DNA of 64,000 nucleotides from Bacillota bacterium (GTDB lineage: Bacteria; Bacillota; Clostridia; DSM-8532), in NCBI GenBank assembly GCA_023411795.1, contig JAEYOK010000030.1, positions 1-64,000 of the forward strand. Direction: 5' to 3'. Positions 1-8,926 of the stretch are shown here, piece by piece. A program made the position numbers and the translations under genes. The number at the start of each line of letters is the position of its first letter. The stretch's first letter is position 1. The notes under the pieces are model-generated. The model ran no database searches. It was not told the origin of the DNA and saw nothing but the letters and a program-made list of their open reading frames with translations.

Positions 1-1
1 A

Positions 2-1468
2 AAACAGGCTAAAGGACGTGGCGGTGATGCAGCTGTTAAACGAGCGGAAGAAATAAAAAAGAAGACTACTCGCCTTAGTAAAATTGAGACTGTAAAGAAG
101 TTTTCCTACAATCCTAATGGAGATAATGTGGGCTATGATTCTCTAAATCATAGTGAAGTTGTTAAAATGAGTTCTGAATTTATAGCCACCGAAGAAACCA
201 TGCAGGAAATCTTAATCGGTAAGTATCCCATCTTGTTAATTGATGAGAGTCAAGATACAAAGAAAGAGCTTGTTGACGCTTTGCTTATCGTTTACGAGAA
301 ATATAAGGACAGATTTGTCATTGGCATGTTTGGTGATACTATGCAGAGAATATATATGGATGGTAAGGACAATTTAGCAGGCTGTATCCCAAATGAATGG
401 GAAAAGCCAGAAAAGGTCATGAACCACCGTAGTGCTACTCGAATTGTTGGTCTAGCCAATACAATTCGGAAGACTATTGATAAACAGCAACAGCGGCCGC
501 GCACTGATGCCGAGACGGGGACTGTACGTTTATTTATTGCAGATTCTTCCGCCAATAAAGAAAAGGTGGAACATCGAGCAGCTAAAACGATGGCTGAGAA
601 AGCTAATGATAAAGCCTGGCTTGATGCTGCAAAATATAAAAGCCTGATTCTGGAGCATCACATGGCTGCCAGTAGATTTGGATTTTTTGAATTTTACTCG
701 CCGCTTAATGAAATAGACTCTTTCAATACATCTTTGCGCAATGGATCAATATCTGAAATATCATTTTTGGCTAATGTTATTTCTCCATTAGTAAAAGCAT
801 ATCAAAGCGGTAATGACTTCGAGGTTTCAAGAATTGCACGACAGTTTTCTCCTCTTTTAGATAGAAAATCTATCAGAGCAAACTTTGCCGATCAGAGCAA
901 GTTGCTAGAATCTGCCGAAAAAGCAGTAGAAGAATTGCTTTTGCTTTGGGAAGATGGAGCCATCCCTACTTGTGTTGAAATATTAAAGGCTATCAAAAAA
1001 ACTAACCTTTTCCCTCTCAATGACCGTGTCGACGATATCTTGTCCGACCCAATAAAAGATGAGGACAAAAAGGTAACAGCTTTAAGGGAAGCACTCTCTG
1101 TGTCTTTTGATAAGTTAGAAAGATATTCGGCGTATGTAACTGACAATACTCAATTTGCTACGCATCAGGGAGTAAAGGGACTAGAGTTCCCCCGAGTCAT
1201 GGTCATTATGGACGATAGTGAAACTAAGGGGTTTCTGTTTAGTTATGAGAAGCTTTTTGGTGCGAAGTCTAAAACAGAAACGGATATCAAAAATGAACGT
1301 GAAGGCAAGGACACAGGAATCATGCGAACGACACGACTTTTTTATGTAGCATGTACGCGAGCAGAAAAAAGTTTGGCAGTTGTGGCTTACACGAATGATA
1401 AAAACGCAGTCAGGGACACTGCCATTTTAAATGGCTGGTTTACTGACGAAGAAATTGAATTGTTATAG
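2..1468 (+). CDS. UvrD/Rep-like superfamily I DNA helicase, C-terminal part (5' end outside window)
   Basis: The reading frame is open from base 2, so the gene is cut by the window edge; the GTG at 128 is an internal valine, not a start. Counting residues from base 2, the sequence shows the Walker B/motif II DESQD (about residue 81), motif III GDTMQRIY (about 111), an NHRS motif IV-like segment, motif V THQGVKGLEF (about 387) and motif VI YVACTRAEK (about 448). This is an ATP-dependent 3'-5' helicase of the UvrD/PcrA fold; motif I must lie upstream. It leads a group of nucleic-acid and defence-like genes (coiled coil, DUF2971, PLD-helicase). GajB of Gabija is one UvrD-like possibility, but the partner OLD nuclease cannot be seen, so a specific system cannot be named. 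Family is certain; biological role is not. Confidence 0.88.
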   Translation, partial: KQAKGRGGDAAVKRAEEIKKKTTRLSKIETVKKFSYNPNGDNVGYDSLNHSEVVKMSSEFIATEETMQEILIGKYPILLIDESQDTKKELVDALLIVYEKYKDRFVIGMFGDTMQRIYMDGKDNLAGCIPNEWEKPEKVMNHRSATRIVGLANTIRKTIDKQQQRPRTDAETGTVRLFIADSSANKEKVEHRAAKTMAEKANDKAWLDAAKYKSLILEHHMAASRFGFFEFYSPLNEIDSFNTSLRNGSISEISFLANVISPLVKAYQSGNDFEVSRIARQFSPLLDRKSIRANFADQSKLLESAEKAVEELLLLWEDGAIPTCVEILKAIKKTNLFPLNDRVDDILSDPIKDEDKKVTALREALSVSFDKLERYSAYVTDNTQFATHQGVKGLEFPRVMVIMDDSETKGFLFSYEKLFGAKSKTETDIKNEREGKDTGIMRTTRLFYVACTRAEKSLAVVAYTNDKNAVRDTAILNGWFTDEEIELL

Positions 1469-1512
1469 AATTTATATATTGTTTGATGAACCACTGACTA
1501 TGAAATAGCCAT

Positions 1513-1576
1513 TACCCCAATTACTTATGTGCTATGGTCTGGTTTCTATAAAAACCCAGGCGAATTCATTGGGGTA
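1513..1576. other. Intergenic hairpin downstream of the helicase gene
   Basis: Outer arms TACCCCAAT (1513-1521) and ATTGGGGTA (1568-1576) pair perfectly. Inside them CTGG-TTT and AAA-CCCAG form a second stem. No clean T-run follows, so it is a structured spacer or a weak terminator rather than a clear rho-independent terminator. The rest of the 1469-1752 gap shows only a short CAAGAATTCTTG palindrome. Confidence 0.35.
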
Positions 1577-1752
1577 TCATAGCAGTTTTAATCTTAGATA
1601 TAACAAGAATTCTTGATTTGTCTAGCTTTCCTGCTAATTCTTGTGATCTCAAATACCACAGGTTTATGTTAAACTACATGGGTAAATTACGAAATGATAT
1701 AATATTAAAAAAGTAATAATGGAAGAATAATCTATGAAAACGAGGATTCAAT

Positions 1753-2694
1753 ATGTTTGAGCACATCAATAAAGAATTGGAAGAACTTCAGCAAGGAATC
1801 TACCGTGCTAAAAAGATAGAGTCTATGCTCTCGAGCCTGCATAAACAGAGAGACAGTCAGGAGAGTAAACAATATGATTTTAAGCAGCAATTAAAAAAGG
1901 AAACTCTTGATGTAGAAAGAATCAGCAACAGGGGTATTAAATCTCTCTTTTATACAATTCTGGGGAGCCGTGAAAAGCAGATTGAAAAAGAACGGCAGGA
2001 GGCTCTGGCAGCTCAACTTAAATATGATGATATAAATAGGCAGATAGAGGATACTAAGCGTCAGATATCTAGTCTTAGATCAGAGTTGTCAGAATTCCGC
2101 GATTGTGAAAGAAAATTTAACACGCTATTTCAAGAAAAATATACACTACTCAAGCAGCAGGATAATGAAAACGCTAAAAAGATTATCGAGCTTGAACAAA
2201 AGATTTCTTTATATAAAGCGAACCTAAAGGAAATATCTGAGGCAATTTCTGCCGGAAACAGAGTAATGCATGGCTTGGACAGAGCTGCTGAAAGTCTTGA
2301 CAGTGCTGAGGGCTGGGGAAAGTGGGATATGTGGGGCGGAGGAGGTCTAATCACCGATATGGTAAAGCACTCCCATATAGATGATGCCAGAGATGCTGCA
2401 TCTGAAGTTCAGATGCTACTCAATAGATTTCGTACTGAACTGGCCGATGTTAAAATCTCTTCACAGATTACCATTGATATTGAGGGTTTTACTAAGTTCG
2501 CAGATTTTTTCTTCGATGGTTTGATTTCAGACTGGGTGGTGCAGTCCCGTATTCGCGACTCCCAGGATAGTGTTTACAATGTGAAGGGCCAGGTAAATAG
2601 TGTTATTAGAAAGCTTGATCAAATGCAGAATAATGACAAAAGGCAGCTTGAGAGGCTTGAAGATGAGTTGTCAACACTAATAATAAGGGCGTAG
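1753..2694 (+). CDS. Coiled-coil protein of unknown function
   Basis: This 313-residue soluble protein has no signal peptide and no membrane segment. Residues 1-160 are Lys/Glu/Gln-rich heptad-like sequence, consistent with a long coiled coil broken by a short hydrophobic stretch near residue 60 (SLFYTILGSREKQIEKE). A Gly/Trp-rich hinge (EGWGKWDMWGGGG) lies near residues 187-199. A second helical region resembles the first by containing repeated Asp/Trp-bearing segments (HSHIDDARDAASEVQ and QSRIRDSQDSVYNVK), which looks like an internal duplication. I recognise no family. It lies between a UvrD-type helicase and a DUF2971 gene, so a role in the same defence-like cluster is an inference from position. 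The ATG follows an AACGAGGATT region with only a modest ribosome binding site. Confidence 0.75.
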   Translation: MFEHINKELEELQQGIYRAKKIESMLSSLHKQRDSQESKQYDFKQQLKKETLDVERISNRGIKSLFYTILGSREKQIEKERQEALAAQLKYDDINRQIEDTKRQISSLRSELSEFRDCERKFNTLFQEKYTLLKQQDNENAKKIIELEQKISLYKANLKEISEAISAGNRVMHGLDRAAESLDSAEGWGKWDMWGGGGLITDMVKHSHIDDARDAASEVQMLLNRFRTELADVKISSQITIDIEGFTKFADFFFDGLISDWVVQSRIRDSQDSVYNVKGQVNSVIRKLDQMQNNDKRQLERLEDELSTLIIRA

Positions 2695-2741
2695 GACTTT
2701 TAATTGAATTTGTGAGGAGAGACTGAGGGATTATTTGGGAG

Positions 2742-3785
2742 ATGAACTCGGATTATGATTATAACGGGGAAGTTTGTCTGGCACGAGATTATAGCAATAA
2801 TGGGATAATTTGCAAATATCTACAGATTGAGGTGAGCAACTTGAAAATTGAAGACATGAGTTTTGATTTGCCAAAAGAGCCTGTTGATGAAGAAAACTGG
2901 GATTTGGAAAAATGGCGCAAAGAAAACCCCATGGACTATTTCAAAGCACTTTATATTCTCAATATGGACAACAACAGCGAGGTAAAAGCAGAAGTCTTTA
3001 AGGCAATCTACAAGGTTACCAGATTGCACATCCCCGATATATTATATAAATACTATTCCCTATCAGACGATGAAATGCTGAACACAAAAAAGCTTCAAAC
3101 CTTAAACAACGGAAAAATATATATGTCCAATATCGAGGATTTTAATGACCCCTTTGATGGGAAAGGCTTTTTTTACGACCCTACGCAATTGGCCGATATA
3201 GAACGATTGAAACCTCATGGCGGTAAATTCATTGATAATTTTAACTCTTTTATCAAAGCTACATCTTTAACCAAAAATGGTGTACAATCCATGCCAATGT
3301 GGGCGCATTATGGCAGTAATCATACTGGATTTTGTGTTTCTTACGATATGAAGGTGAATATTGCATTGAGTAGTTGTACTTTGCCGGTCCAATATACGCA
3401 TGACAGATTGGATATTACCCGTTTAATGCGGGAACAAGCACAAAAAGTTTTCGATGAGATTGACCATCAATCTACAATAGGTAAGAAAGAGATTGTGTTG
3501 AATGATTTATCCATCATCTTTGTGTCATCTCTGCTATGCAATATAAAACATACCTCGTGGAACTATGAGCAAGAGTTTAGGTGTACTACTGGAGCTATCG
3601 CAAAAGGTATGCCGTTTATTGAAGCCAAACCCAAGGAAATATTTATCGGCATGAATTGCGATCCTTTTCATGCAAAACGATTATTGGAAATCGCTGGTTC
3701 TTGGAACATCCCAGTGTATAAAATGAAGTTTGACGAGTGCAGCGAAACTTATGCATTGGTTGCAAAGGAATACATACAGAAATAG
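2742..3785 (+). CDS. DUF2971 domain protein
   Basis: The family is recognised from a KYYSLSDDEMLNTKKLQTLNNGKIYMSNIEDFNDPFDG segment (split here: KYYSLSDDEML near residue 105, then NIEDFNDPFDG near 132) and the later MPMWAHYGSNHTGFCVSYD block (about residue 185). These match the usual DUF2971 pattern of an N-terminal YK(Y/F) motif, an N-D-P-F-D motif and a W-x-H-Y-x(4)-G-F-C motif. It is cytosolic, and its biochemical activity is not established. The family often turns up in defence or stress gene neighbourhoods, which fits the helicase genes on both sides. The start is uncertain: ATG 2742 has GGGAG immediately before it, whereas TTG 2841 has GAGGTGAG at good spacing, and the first conserved block lies well downstream of both. 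Confidence 0.75.
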   Translation: MNSDYDYNGEVCLARDYSNNGIICKYLQIEVSNLKIEDMSFDLPKEPVDEENWDLEKWRKENPMDYFKALYILNMDNNSEVKAEVFKAIYKVTRLHIPDILYKYYSLSDDEMLNTKKLQTLNNGKIYMSNIEDFNDPFDGKGFFYDPTQLADIERLKPHGGKFIDNFNSFIKATSLTKNGVQSMPMWAHYGSNHTGFCVSYDMKVNIALSSCTLPVQYTHDRLDITRLMREQAQKVFDEIDHQSTIGKKEIVLNDLSIIFVSSLLCNIKHTSWNYEQEFRCTTGAIAKGMPFIEAKPKEIFIGMNCDPFHAKRLLEIAGSWNIPVYKMKFDECSETYALVAKEYIQK

Positions 3786-3932
3786 CCTGAGTTTCGCAGT
3801 TTGATTATAACGCGCAAAAGTTACTGTGGTTAACTTCCCATTATCCACAAAACAGCTAACCACCTGATATCAGTAGACCGATATCTCTAATATATAAACG
3901 GCAACAAGTATTAAAGGACTGGAGTAAAAACC

Positions 3933-6900
3933 ATGCTACCATCCGGCATCTATGAGCAAGTAATCAATAAGCTCATTAACACACAATTAAATACTGAGGA
4001 AAATATCGTAAAGACAGAGCAGATTGATAAGGAAGAAGCATCAAAGATACTTTCTAGATACTTCAGCGAGATATTGGAGAAGGGGCTTGAAAATCTCAAA
4101 GATAGCGGTGGAGATATTTCTAGGCAGATTGAACTATGCAACAAATTAGTGAACATAATCGCAGATGAAACTGACGAATCTTTTATTAATGATCTTAAGG
4201 TTGATGAGCGGGCAGAGCAGTTGATGGCTTACCTGGGGAAAAAGAATACTATTCATGCTGTTGATGGTAATGCTGAAATAACCAGACCTGTTACGTCTAT
4301 AGCGCGCAGCTCATTGTTTACAGGTGCTATTAAGGAACCTAGCATGTTTTCCGAACTTAAGAAAGAAATTTTAAGCTGTGACAGGATGGACATGCTGGTC
4401 TCTTTCATTAAGTGGAGCGGCTTGCGGCTTATTATTGATGAACTGAAAACCTTTGTTCAAAAAGGCAAACTGCGAATCATAACAACATCCTATATGGGTG
4501 CGACTGATCCCAAAGCTATTCAGGAGCTTTCTGAACTACCAAATACAGAGATAAAAATATCTTATGATACTAAAAGAACCAGACTTCATGCAAAGACATA
4601 TGTGTTTTACCGGAATTCCGGATTCACAACCGCTTATATCGGTTCTAGTAATCTTTCCAATGCAGCAATTTCAAGTGGTCTGGAATGGAATGTCAAAGCA
4701 ACTCAAAAGGATCTGCCTGAGACCATCAGGAAAGTCGAAGCGACCTTTGAGAGCTACTGGAACAGCAGTGAGTTTATTGAGTATAATCCAAAAGAAAAGC
4801 AAAGGCTCGAAACAGCAATTAAGGAAGAACGAGGGCACTTTAACAATGCTGTTAGCTTCAATTTTGATATTAAGCCCTATCCCTACCAAAGTGAGATTTT
4901 GGACAAGCTCCAAGCAGAAAGAAATGTTAAAAACCATTGGAGAAATCTCATCGTGGCAGCAACTGGGACAGGAAAAACTGTTATATCAGCTATTGATTAT
5001 AAAAATTATCTTCATGAAAACAAGCCAAAACCATGCAGACTTCTGTTTGTTGCGCATAGAGAGGAAATACTAAAGCAAAGCTGTGCATGCTTTAGAATAG
5101 TTCTTAAAGATTCAAATTTTGGTGAGATTTTTAATGGAAACAATACTCCTACAAATCTTGACTATCTTTTTATGTCCATTCAGACATTTAATTCAAAGGA
5201 ATTTGAAAAGGTCACAACCCCGGATTATTATGACTTCATCGTTGTAGATGAATTTCATCATGCAGCAGCACCGTCATACCAAAAACTCTTAACATATTAT
5301 AAACCCAAGATATTGTTAGGACTCACGGCCACTCCCGAAAGAATGGACGGTAAAAGTATATTAGAGTATTTTGATAACAGAATAGCGGCAGAAATACGCT
5401 TGCCGGAAGCGATTGAAAGAAAGCTTTTATGTCCGTTTCAGTATTTTGGGGTTACCGATAATGTGGATTTAAATGACCTTCGCTGGACGAGAGGTGGGTA
5501 CGAGAAGAGCGAACTTACTCGTATTTACACCGGTAATGACATTAGAGCTCAATTGATTATTAAGTCGCTTAACAAGAATGTAACAGATATTGACGATGTA
5601 AAAGGCTTGGGCTTTTGTGTTTCTAAAGAGCACGCAAAGTATATGGCTCATATTTTCAATCAATATAATATTCCATCAATATACCTGACTTCGGATTCTG
5701 ATGATGAAACGAGAAATGAAGCAAAAGCAAGGCTTGTAAAAGGAGATTACAGGTTTATATTTGTAGTTGACTTATATAACGAAGGTGTAGATATTCCTGA
5801 GGTTAACACTGTATTGTTTCTAAGGCCTACAGAAAGCTTGACAGTATTCTTACAGCAGCTAGGGCGTGGACTTAGGCTAAGTAAAGATAAAGAGTGTCTT
5901 ACTGTACTTGATTTTATCGGGCAGGCAAATAAAAGATATGACTTTGAAGGAAAAATTGAAGCGCTTCTCTCAAATACATCAAAGGGAGTTCAAAGAGAGA
6001 TTAAGGAAGGATTCATATCTCTGCCTAAAGGTTGCTTTATTCAGCTTGAGAAAAAGGCCAGGGAATATATTCTGGATAATATCAGACAAGCAGCTGGCTC
6101 TAGAATAGGACTTGTTTCGAGAATTACAACCTTTTATGAGGATACAGGAAAACCACTTACTCTATCTAACTTTATTGAGCATTATCATCTCAATTTGAAA
6201 TCTATTTATGGACGAGATAATTTTTCAAGGCTTTGTGTATTAGCAGGCGTAAAGGACGATTTTGACAAGACTTACGAAGAAGAACTAACAAAGGCTATGC
6301 TCCGATTGTGTTCCGTCGATTCCAGAAGGTGGATAAGCTTTTTACTGAGAATTTTACCCCAGATAGATCAAATAGATGAAAGTGAGATTAGCTTAATTGA
6401 TCATAAAATGCTGACTATGCTATATTATACAGTTTGGCAGAAGCCGTTAAATGTATGTGGGTTTAATAGCGTAATTGAAAGTATAGTTGCGCTTAAAAGA
6501 AATGAAATTTTGTTTGAGGAATTGCTGGAGCTTCTTGAATATCGCTTTAATTCCATCGATATAGTGGATGAACCTGTCGAGCTTGGTTTTGATTCTCCTT
6601 TGGATTTGCATTGCAATTATTCAAGAGATCAGTTACTGACTGCCCTTGATTATTATACCCCAGAAAAAATGCCATCCATGCGAGAAGGTGTGCTCTACTT
6701 AAAGGATAAAGATATTGATGTTCTGCTAGTTACGCTCAATAAGGCGGAGAAAGATTATTCTCCTACGACACTATATAACGATTATTCCATTAATGAATTT
6801 TTATTTCATTGGCAATCTCAGAGTACAACATCGGAAACATCTTTAACAGGCCAGAGATATATTCATCATAAGCAACAGGGGAGCAAGGTCCTTCTTTTTG

Positions 6901-7079
6901 TGAGAGAATATAAAACTGAGAAAGCAGGTTCTGCAAATCTGGCACTCCCATATACTTTCCTCGGCCTTGCAGATTACGTTAGCCATGAGGGCTCGCGCCC
7001 CATGAATATTGTCTGGAGGTTAAGAAAACCTATACCAGCTAAATATCTAAAGAAAACCAATAAGTTAATTGTGGGGTAA
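3933..7079 (+). CDS. PLD-like nuclease + SF2 DEAD/DEAH helicase + DUF3427 fusion
   Basis: This 1048-residue protein has three parts. Residues about 120-290 are a phospholipase-D-like nuclease domain with HAK near 217 and GSSN 17-20 residues later, the single-HKD layout of restriction-type PLD nucleases. Residues about 310-680 are an SF2 helicase: Walker A AATGTGKT (about 341), DEFHH (about 437), TATPERMDG (about 465), and QQLGRGLR (about 643). The C-terminal third matches DUF3427, with a FHWQSQSTTS...GQRYI block and a final FLGLADYVSHEGSRPM segment. The architecture suggests ATP-driven translocation coupled to DNA cleavage. No methyltransferase is visible nearby, so it is not an ordinary restriction-modification operon. 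Its stop sits 4 bp before the NUDIX gene start, so the two are probably co-transcribed and translationally coupled. Domain calls are firm; the defence role is inferred. Confidence 0.88.
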   Translation: MLPSGIYEQVINKLINTQLNTEENIVKTEQIDKEEASKILSRYFSEILEKGLENLKDSGGDISRQIELCNKLVNIIADETDESFINDLKVDERAEQLMAYLGKKNTIHAVDGNAEITRPVTSIARSSLFTGAIKEPSMFSELKKEILSCDRMDMLVSFIKWSGLRLIIDELKTFVQKGKLRIITTSYMGATDPKAIQELSELPNTEIKISYDTKRTRLHAKTYVFYRNSGFTTAYIGSSNLSNAAISSGLEWNVKATQKDLPETIRKVEATFESYWNSSEFIEYNPKEKQRLETAIKEERGHFNNAVSFNFDIKPYPYQSEILDKLQAERNVKNHWRNLIVAATGTGKTVISAIDYKNYLHENKPKPCRLLFVAHREEILKQSCACFRIVLKDSNFGEIFNGNNTPTNLDYLFMSIQTFNSKEFEKVTTPDYYDFIVVDEFHHAAAPSYQKLLTYYKPKILLGLTATPERMDGKSILEYFDNRIAAEIRLPEAIERKLLCPFQYFGVTDNVDLNDLRWTRGGYEKSELTRIYTGNDIRAQLIIKSLNKNVTDIDDVKGLGFCVSKEHAKYMAHIFNQYNIPSIYLTSDSDDETRNEAKARLVKGDYRFIFVVDLYNEGVDIPEVNTVLFLRPTESLTVFLQQLGRGLRLSKDKECLTVLDFIGQANKRYDFEGKIEALLSNTSKGVQREIKEGFISLPKGCFIQLEKKAREYILDNIRQAAGSRIGLVSRITTFYEDTGKPLTLSNFIEHYHLNLKSIYGRDNFSRLCVLAGVKDDFDKTYEEELTKAMLRLCSVDSRRWISFLLRILPQIDQIDESEISLIDHKMLTMLYYTVWQKPLNVCGFNSVIESIVALKRNEILFEELLELLEYRFNSIDIVDEPVELGFDSPLDLHCNYSRDQLLTALDYYTPEKMPSMREGVLYLKDKDIDVLLVTLNKAEKDYSPTTLYNDYSINEFLFHWQSQSTTSETSLTGQRYIHHKQQGSKVLLFVREYKTEKAGSANLALPYTFLGLADYVSHEGSRPMNIVWRLRKPIPAKYLKKTNKLIVG

Positions 7080-7083
7080 GGCT

Positions 7084-7461
7084 ATGATATTTGTTACTGC
7101 TGCAATCATCACAAATGAAGATAAAATACTTATTACACAGCGTTCACAGACAGATAAGCTATCATTAAAATGGGAGTTTCCCGGCGGTAAGATAGAAGAG
7201 GGAGAAACCCCTGAAGCCTGCTTGAAGCGTGAGATCATGGAAGAATTGAATTTGAATATTGATGTTCTTGAATGTATGGGGAGTACGGTTTATAAATATA
7301 AAACCGGTGAGATAAACTTGATAGCATATAAAGCCATAATTATGTCCGGCGAAATAAAGCTGAATGTTCACAATGATGCAAGTTGGGTTACTGCCGACGA
7401 GTTAAAGAGTTATGATTTTGCACCAGCCGATATAGAGCTTATTAAGCTTATAGATTTTTAG
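7084..7461 (+). CDS. MutT-like NUDIX hydrolase ((deoxy)nucleoside triphosphate pyrophosphohydrolase)
   Basis: This 125-residue protein carries a complete NUDIX box, GGKIEEGETPEACLKREIMEE, in which the G-x5-E-x7-R-E-x2-E-E residues are all present (about residues 36-57). The N-terminal strand TAAIITNEDKILITQR is typical of MutT-type 8-oxo-dGTP or CTP diphosphatases. I place the start at ATG 7084, because GTGGGGTAAGG just upstream is a ribosome binding site; an in-frame TTG at 7069 would overlap the helicase gene and is less likely. It sits 4 bp after the PLD-helicase-DUF3427 gene. The tight coupling suggests it works with that protein, perhaps by clearing a nucleotide product or effector, rather than serving as the general housekeeping MutT. 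Confidence 0.88.
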   Translation: MIFVTAAIITNEDKILITQRSQTDKLSLKWEFPGGKIEEGETPEACLKREIMEELNLNIDVLECMGSTVYKYKTGEINLIAYKAIIMSGEIKLNVHNDASWVTADELKSYDFAPADIELIKLIDF

Positions 7462-7533
7462 TTAGTAATTTCCATAAAGCTAAAGAGAACCAATTCTATC
7501 ATTTGCACGTCTATTGTATTGGGAGGAAGCATC

Positions 7534-8565
7534 ATGGTTAAAAAGGGATATATTATAACGATGTACTCGTTAGCACACCTTATTGTTGATTTTTCGTGTG
7601 CATTTCTTATGTTCTCACGTATTGCTAATAGCCCGCAATGGTTTTTATGTATTCTCCTTTATAATTTTTGTGCTTTTGCCATGCAGATGCCTATAGGTCT
7701 TCTCGCCGACAAGATTAACCGTAATGCTATATTTGCAGCAGCAGGATGTGCTTTTGTGGCCCTGTCTTTTAGCATTAGCAATTTTTTTGTGCCTTGTGCA
7801 GTGATAGCTGGTTTAGGAAACGGTTTATTCCATGTTGGTGGTGGCATTGATGTACTAAATGTCAGTAAAGAAAAAAGCAGTGCTTTAGGCATTTTCGTTT
7901 CTCCAGGAGCCTTTGGTTTGTATTTAGGGACGCTTTTTGGAAAGAAGGGTGAGTTGCCTTCAATTTTACTTGTGGTAATACTGCTTGCTATAGCCGCAGC
8001 GATTTTGGCTATTTGCTATAAAGGCAAAGGCTCTTTTATTTCGGATAACGCACCTGTGTCATTCAAAGACATGAATTCTCCGGCATTTATGCTTGCAGTA
8101 ATAAGCTTATTTATGGTTGTGTGCTTGCGATCATATGTGGGCATGCTGCTGAATTTCCCTTGGAAAGCGGAGAGGTCTTGGGGTATTATCCTGATATGTG
8201 CCATTGTATTAGGAAAAGCCGGGGGAGGCATTTTGGCAGATAAAATAGGAAGTGTTAAGGCCTGTATTTTGTCTCTTGGATTGGCAGCTTTCTTATTTAT
8301 GTTTTCGCAATATCCTGTAGCAGGAATTTTAGCGGTGTTTCTTTTTAACATGACTATGCCTATTACCCTATGGGCGATGGCACGAATTTTACCTGGAGCT
8401 AAAGGTTTTTCTTTCGGACTTTTAACCTTTGGATTGTTTTTAGGATTTATACCCGTCTATCTTGGATTAAATCCGATATTACATACATCCATAGGTTTTG
8501 CGATTGCATCTTTAGTATCTTTGGTCCTTTTACTTGCGGGAATTAGAAAGTTGGCTATAAAATGA
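7534..8565 (+). CDS. Major facilitator superfamily-like membrane transporter
   Basis: This is a very hydrophobic protein of 343 residues with about ten to twelve predicted membrane helices. An MFS-type loop GLLADKINRNAIF lies between helices 2 and 3 (about residues 54-66), and a related GGGILADKIGS lies in the second half (about 231-241), as expected for the two-fold MFS pseudo-repeat. The substrate is unknown. It is slightly short for an MFS carrier (usually near 400). ATG 7534 is chosen because GGGAGG ends 7 bases upstream; an in-frame TTG at 7519 lies before that site. It overlaps the next membrane gene by 4 bp (ATGA), so the two are translationally coupled and likely form an operon with the secreted protein that follows. 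Confidence 0.75.
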   Translation: MVKKGYIITMYSLAHLIVDFSCAFLMFSRIANSPQWFLCILLYNFCAFAMQMPIGLLADKINRNAIFAAAGCAFVALSFSISNFFVPCAVIAGLGNGLFHVGGGIDVLNVSKEKSSALGIFVSPGAFGLYLGTLFGKKGELPSILLVVILLAIAAAILAICYKGKGSFISDNAPVSFKDMNSPAFMLAVISLFMVVCLRSYVGMLLNFPWKAERSWGIILICAIVLGKAGGGILADKIGSVKACILSLGLAAFLFMFSQYPVAGILAVFLFNMTMPITLWAMARILPGAKGFSFGLLTFGLFLGFIPVYLGLNPILHTSIGFAIASLVSLVLLLAGIRKLAIK

Positions 8566-8909
8566 TAAATGAGATTTTTCCGATTTTAGCTATATCACTT
8601 GGGTTAACGATTGTTATCGAAGAGGCGTTTGCCATTGCTATTGGGATACGTTCATCGAAGAGTTTGGTTTTAATTTTTTTAGTAAATCTACTTACTAACC
8701 CTGCGGCTGTACTATGTTATTATGCTTTTACTTTTTACTCGCAATTGAATATAATAATTATTAAAATACCTATAGAACTTGCAGTAATACTCATAGAGGG
8801 CTTATACTACAAAAAATATTCCGATACAATACATAGGGCGTTTTTATTTTCAGCTTCGGCTAATGTTTTTTCTTTCGCAACAGGGTTGATTCTTAATGCT
8901 ATATTATAG
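8562..8909 (+). CDS. Small integral membrane protein of unknown function
   Basis: This 115-residue protein has four predicted membrane helices (about residues 5-25, 33-57, 62-80 and 92-113) and very few charged residues apart from one short GLYYKKYSDTIHR loop. I recognise no family. Its start codon overlaps the stop of the MFS-like gene, and the next gene begins 17 bp after its stop behind a GGGGAGG ribosome binding site, so it is the middle gene of a three-gene operon. It could be an accessory subunit of the transporter; that is inferred from position only. Confidence 0.7.
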   Translation: MINEIFPILAISLGLTIVIEEAFAIAIGIRSSKSLVLIFLVNLLTNPAAVLCYYAFTFYSQLNIIIIKIPIELAVILIEGLYYKKYSDTIHRAFLFSASANVFSFATGLILNAIL

Positions 8910-8926
8910 GTAGGGGAGGATTATAA

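Noticed and set aside
3841..3849. Perfect DnaA box TTATCCACA before the PLD-helicase gene
   Set aside because: A single 9-mer is expected by chance about once in a window of this size on two strands; no cluster, AT-rich unwinding region or replication gene is near.
4564..5073. A 169-codon frame inside the PLD-helicase gene
   Set aside because: It is out of frame with clear helicase motifs on the same strand and shows no protein-like composition.
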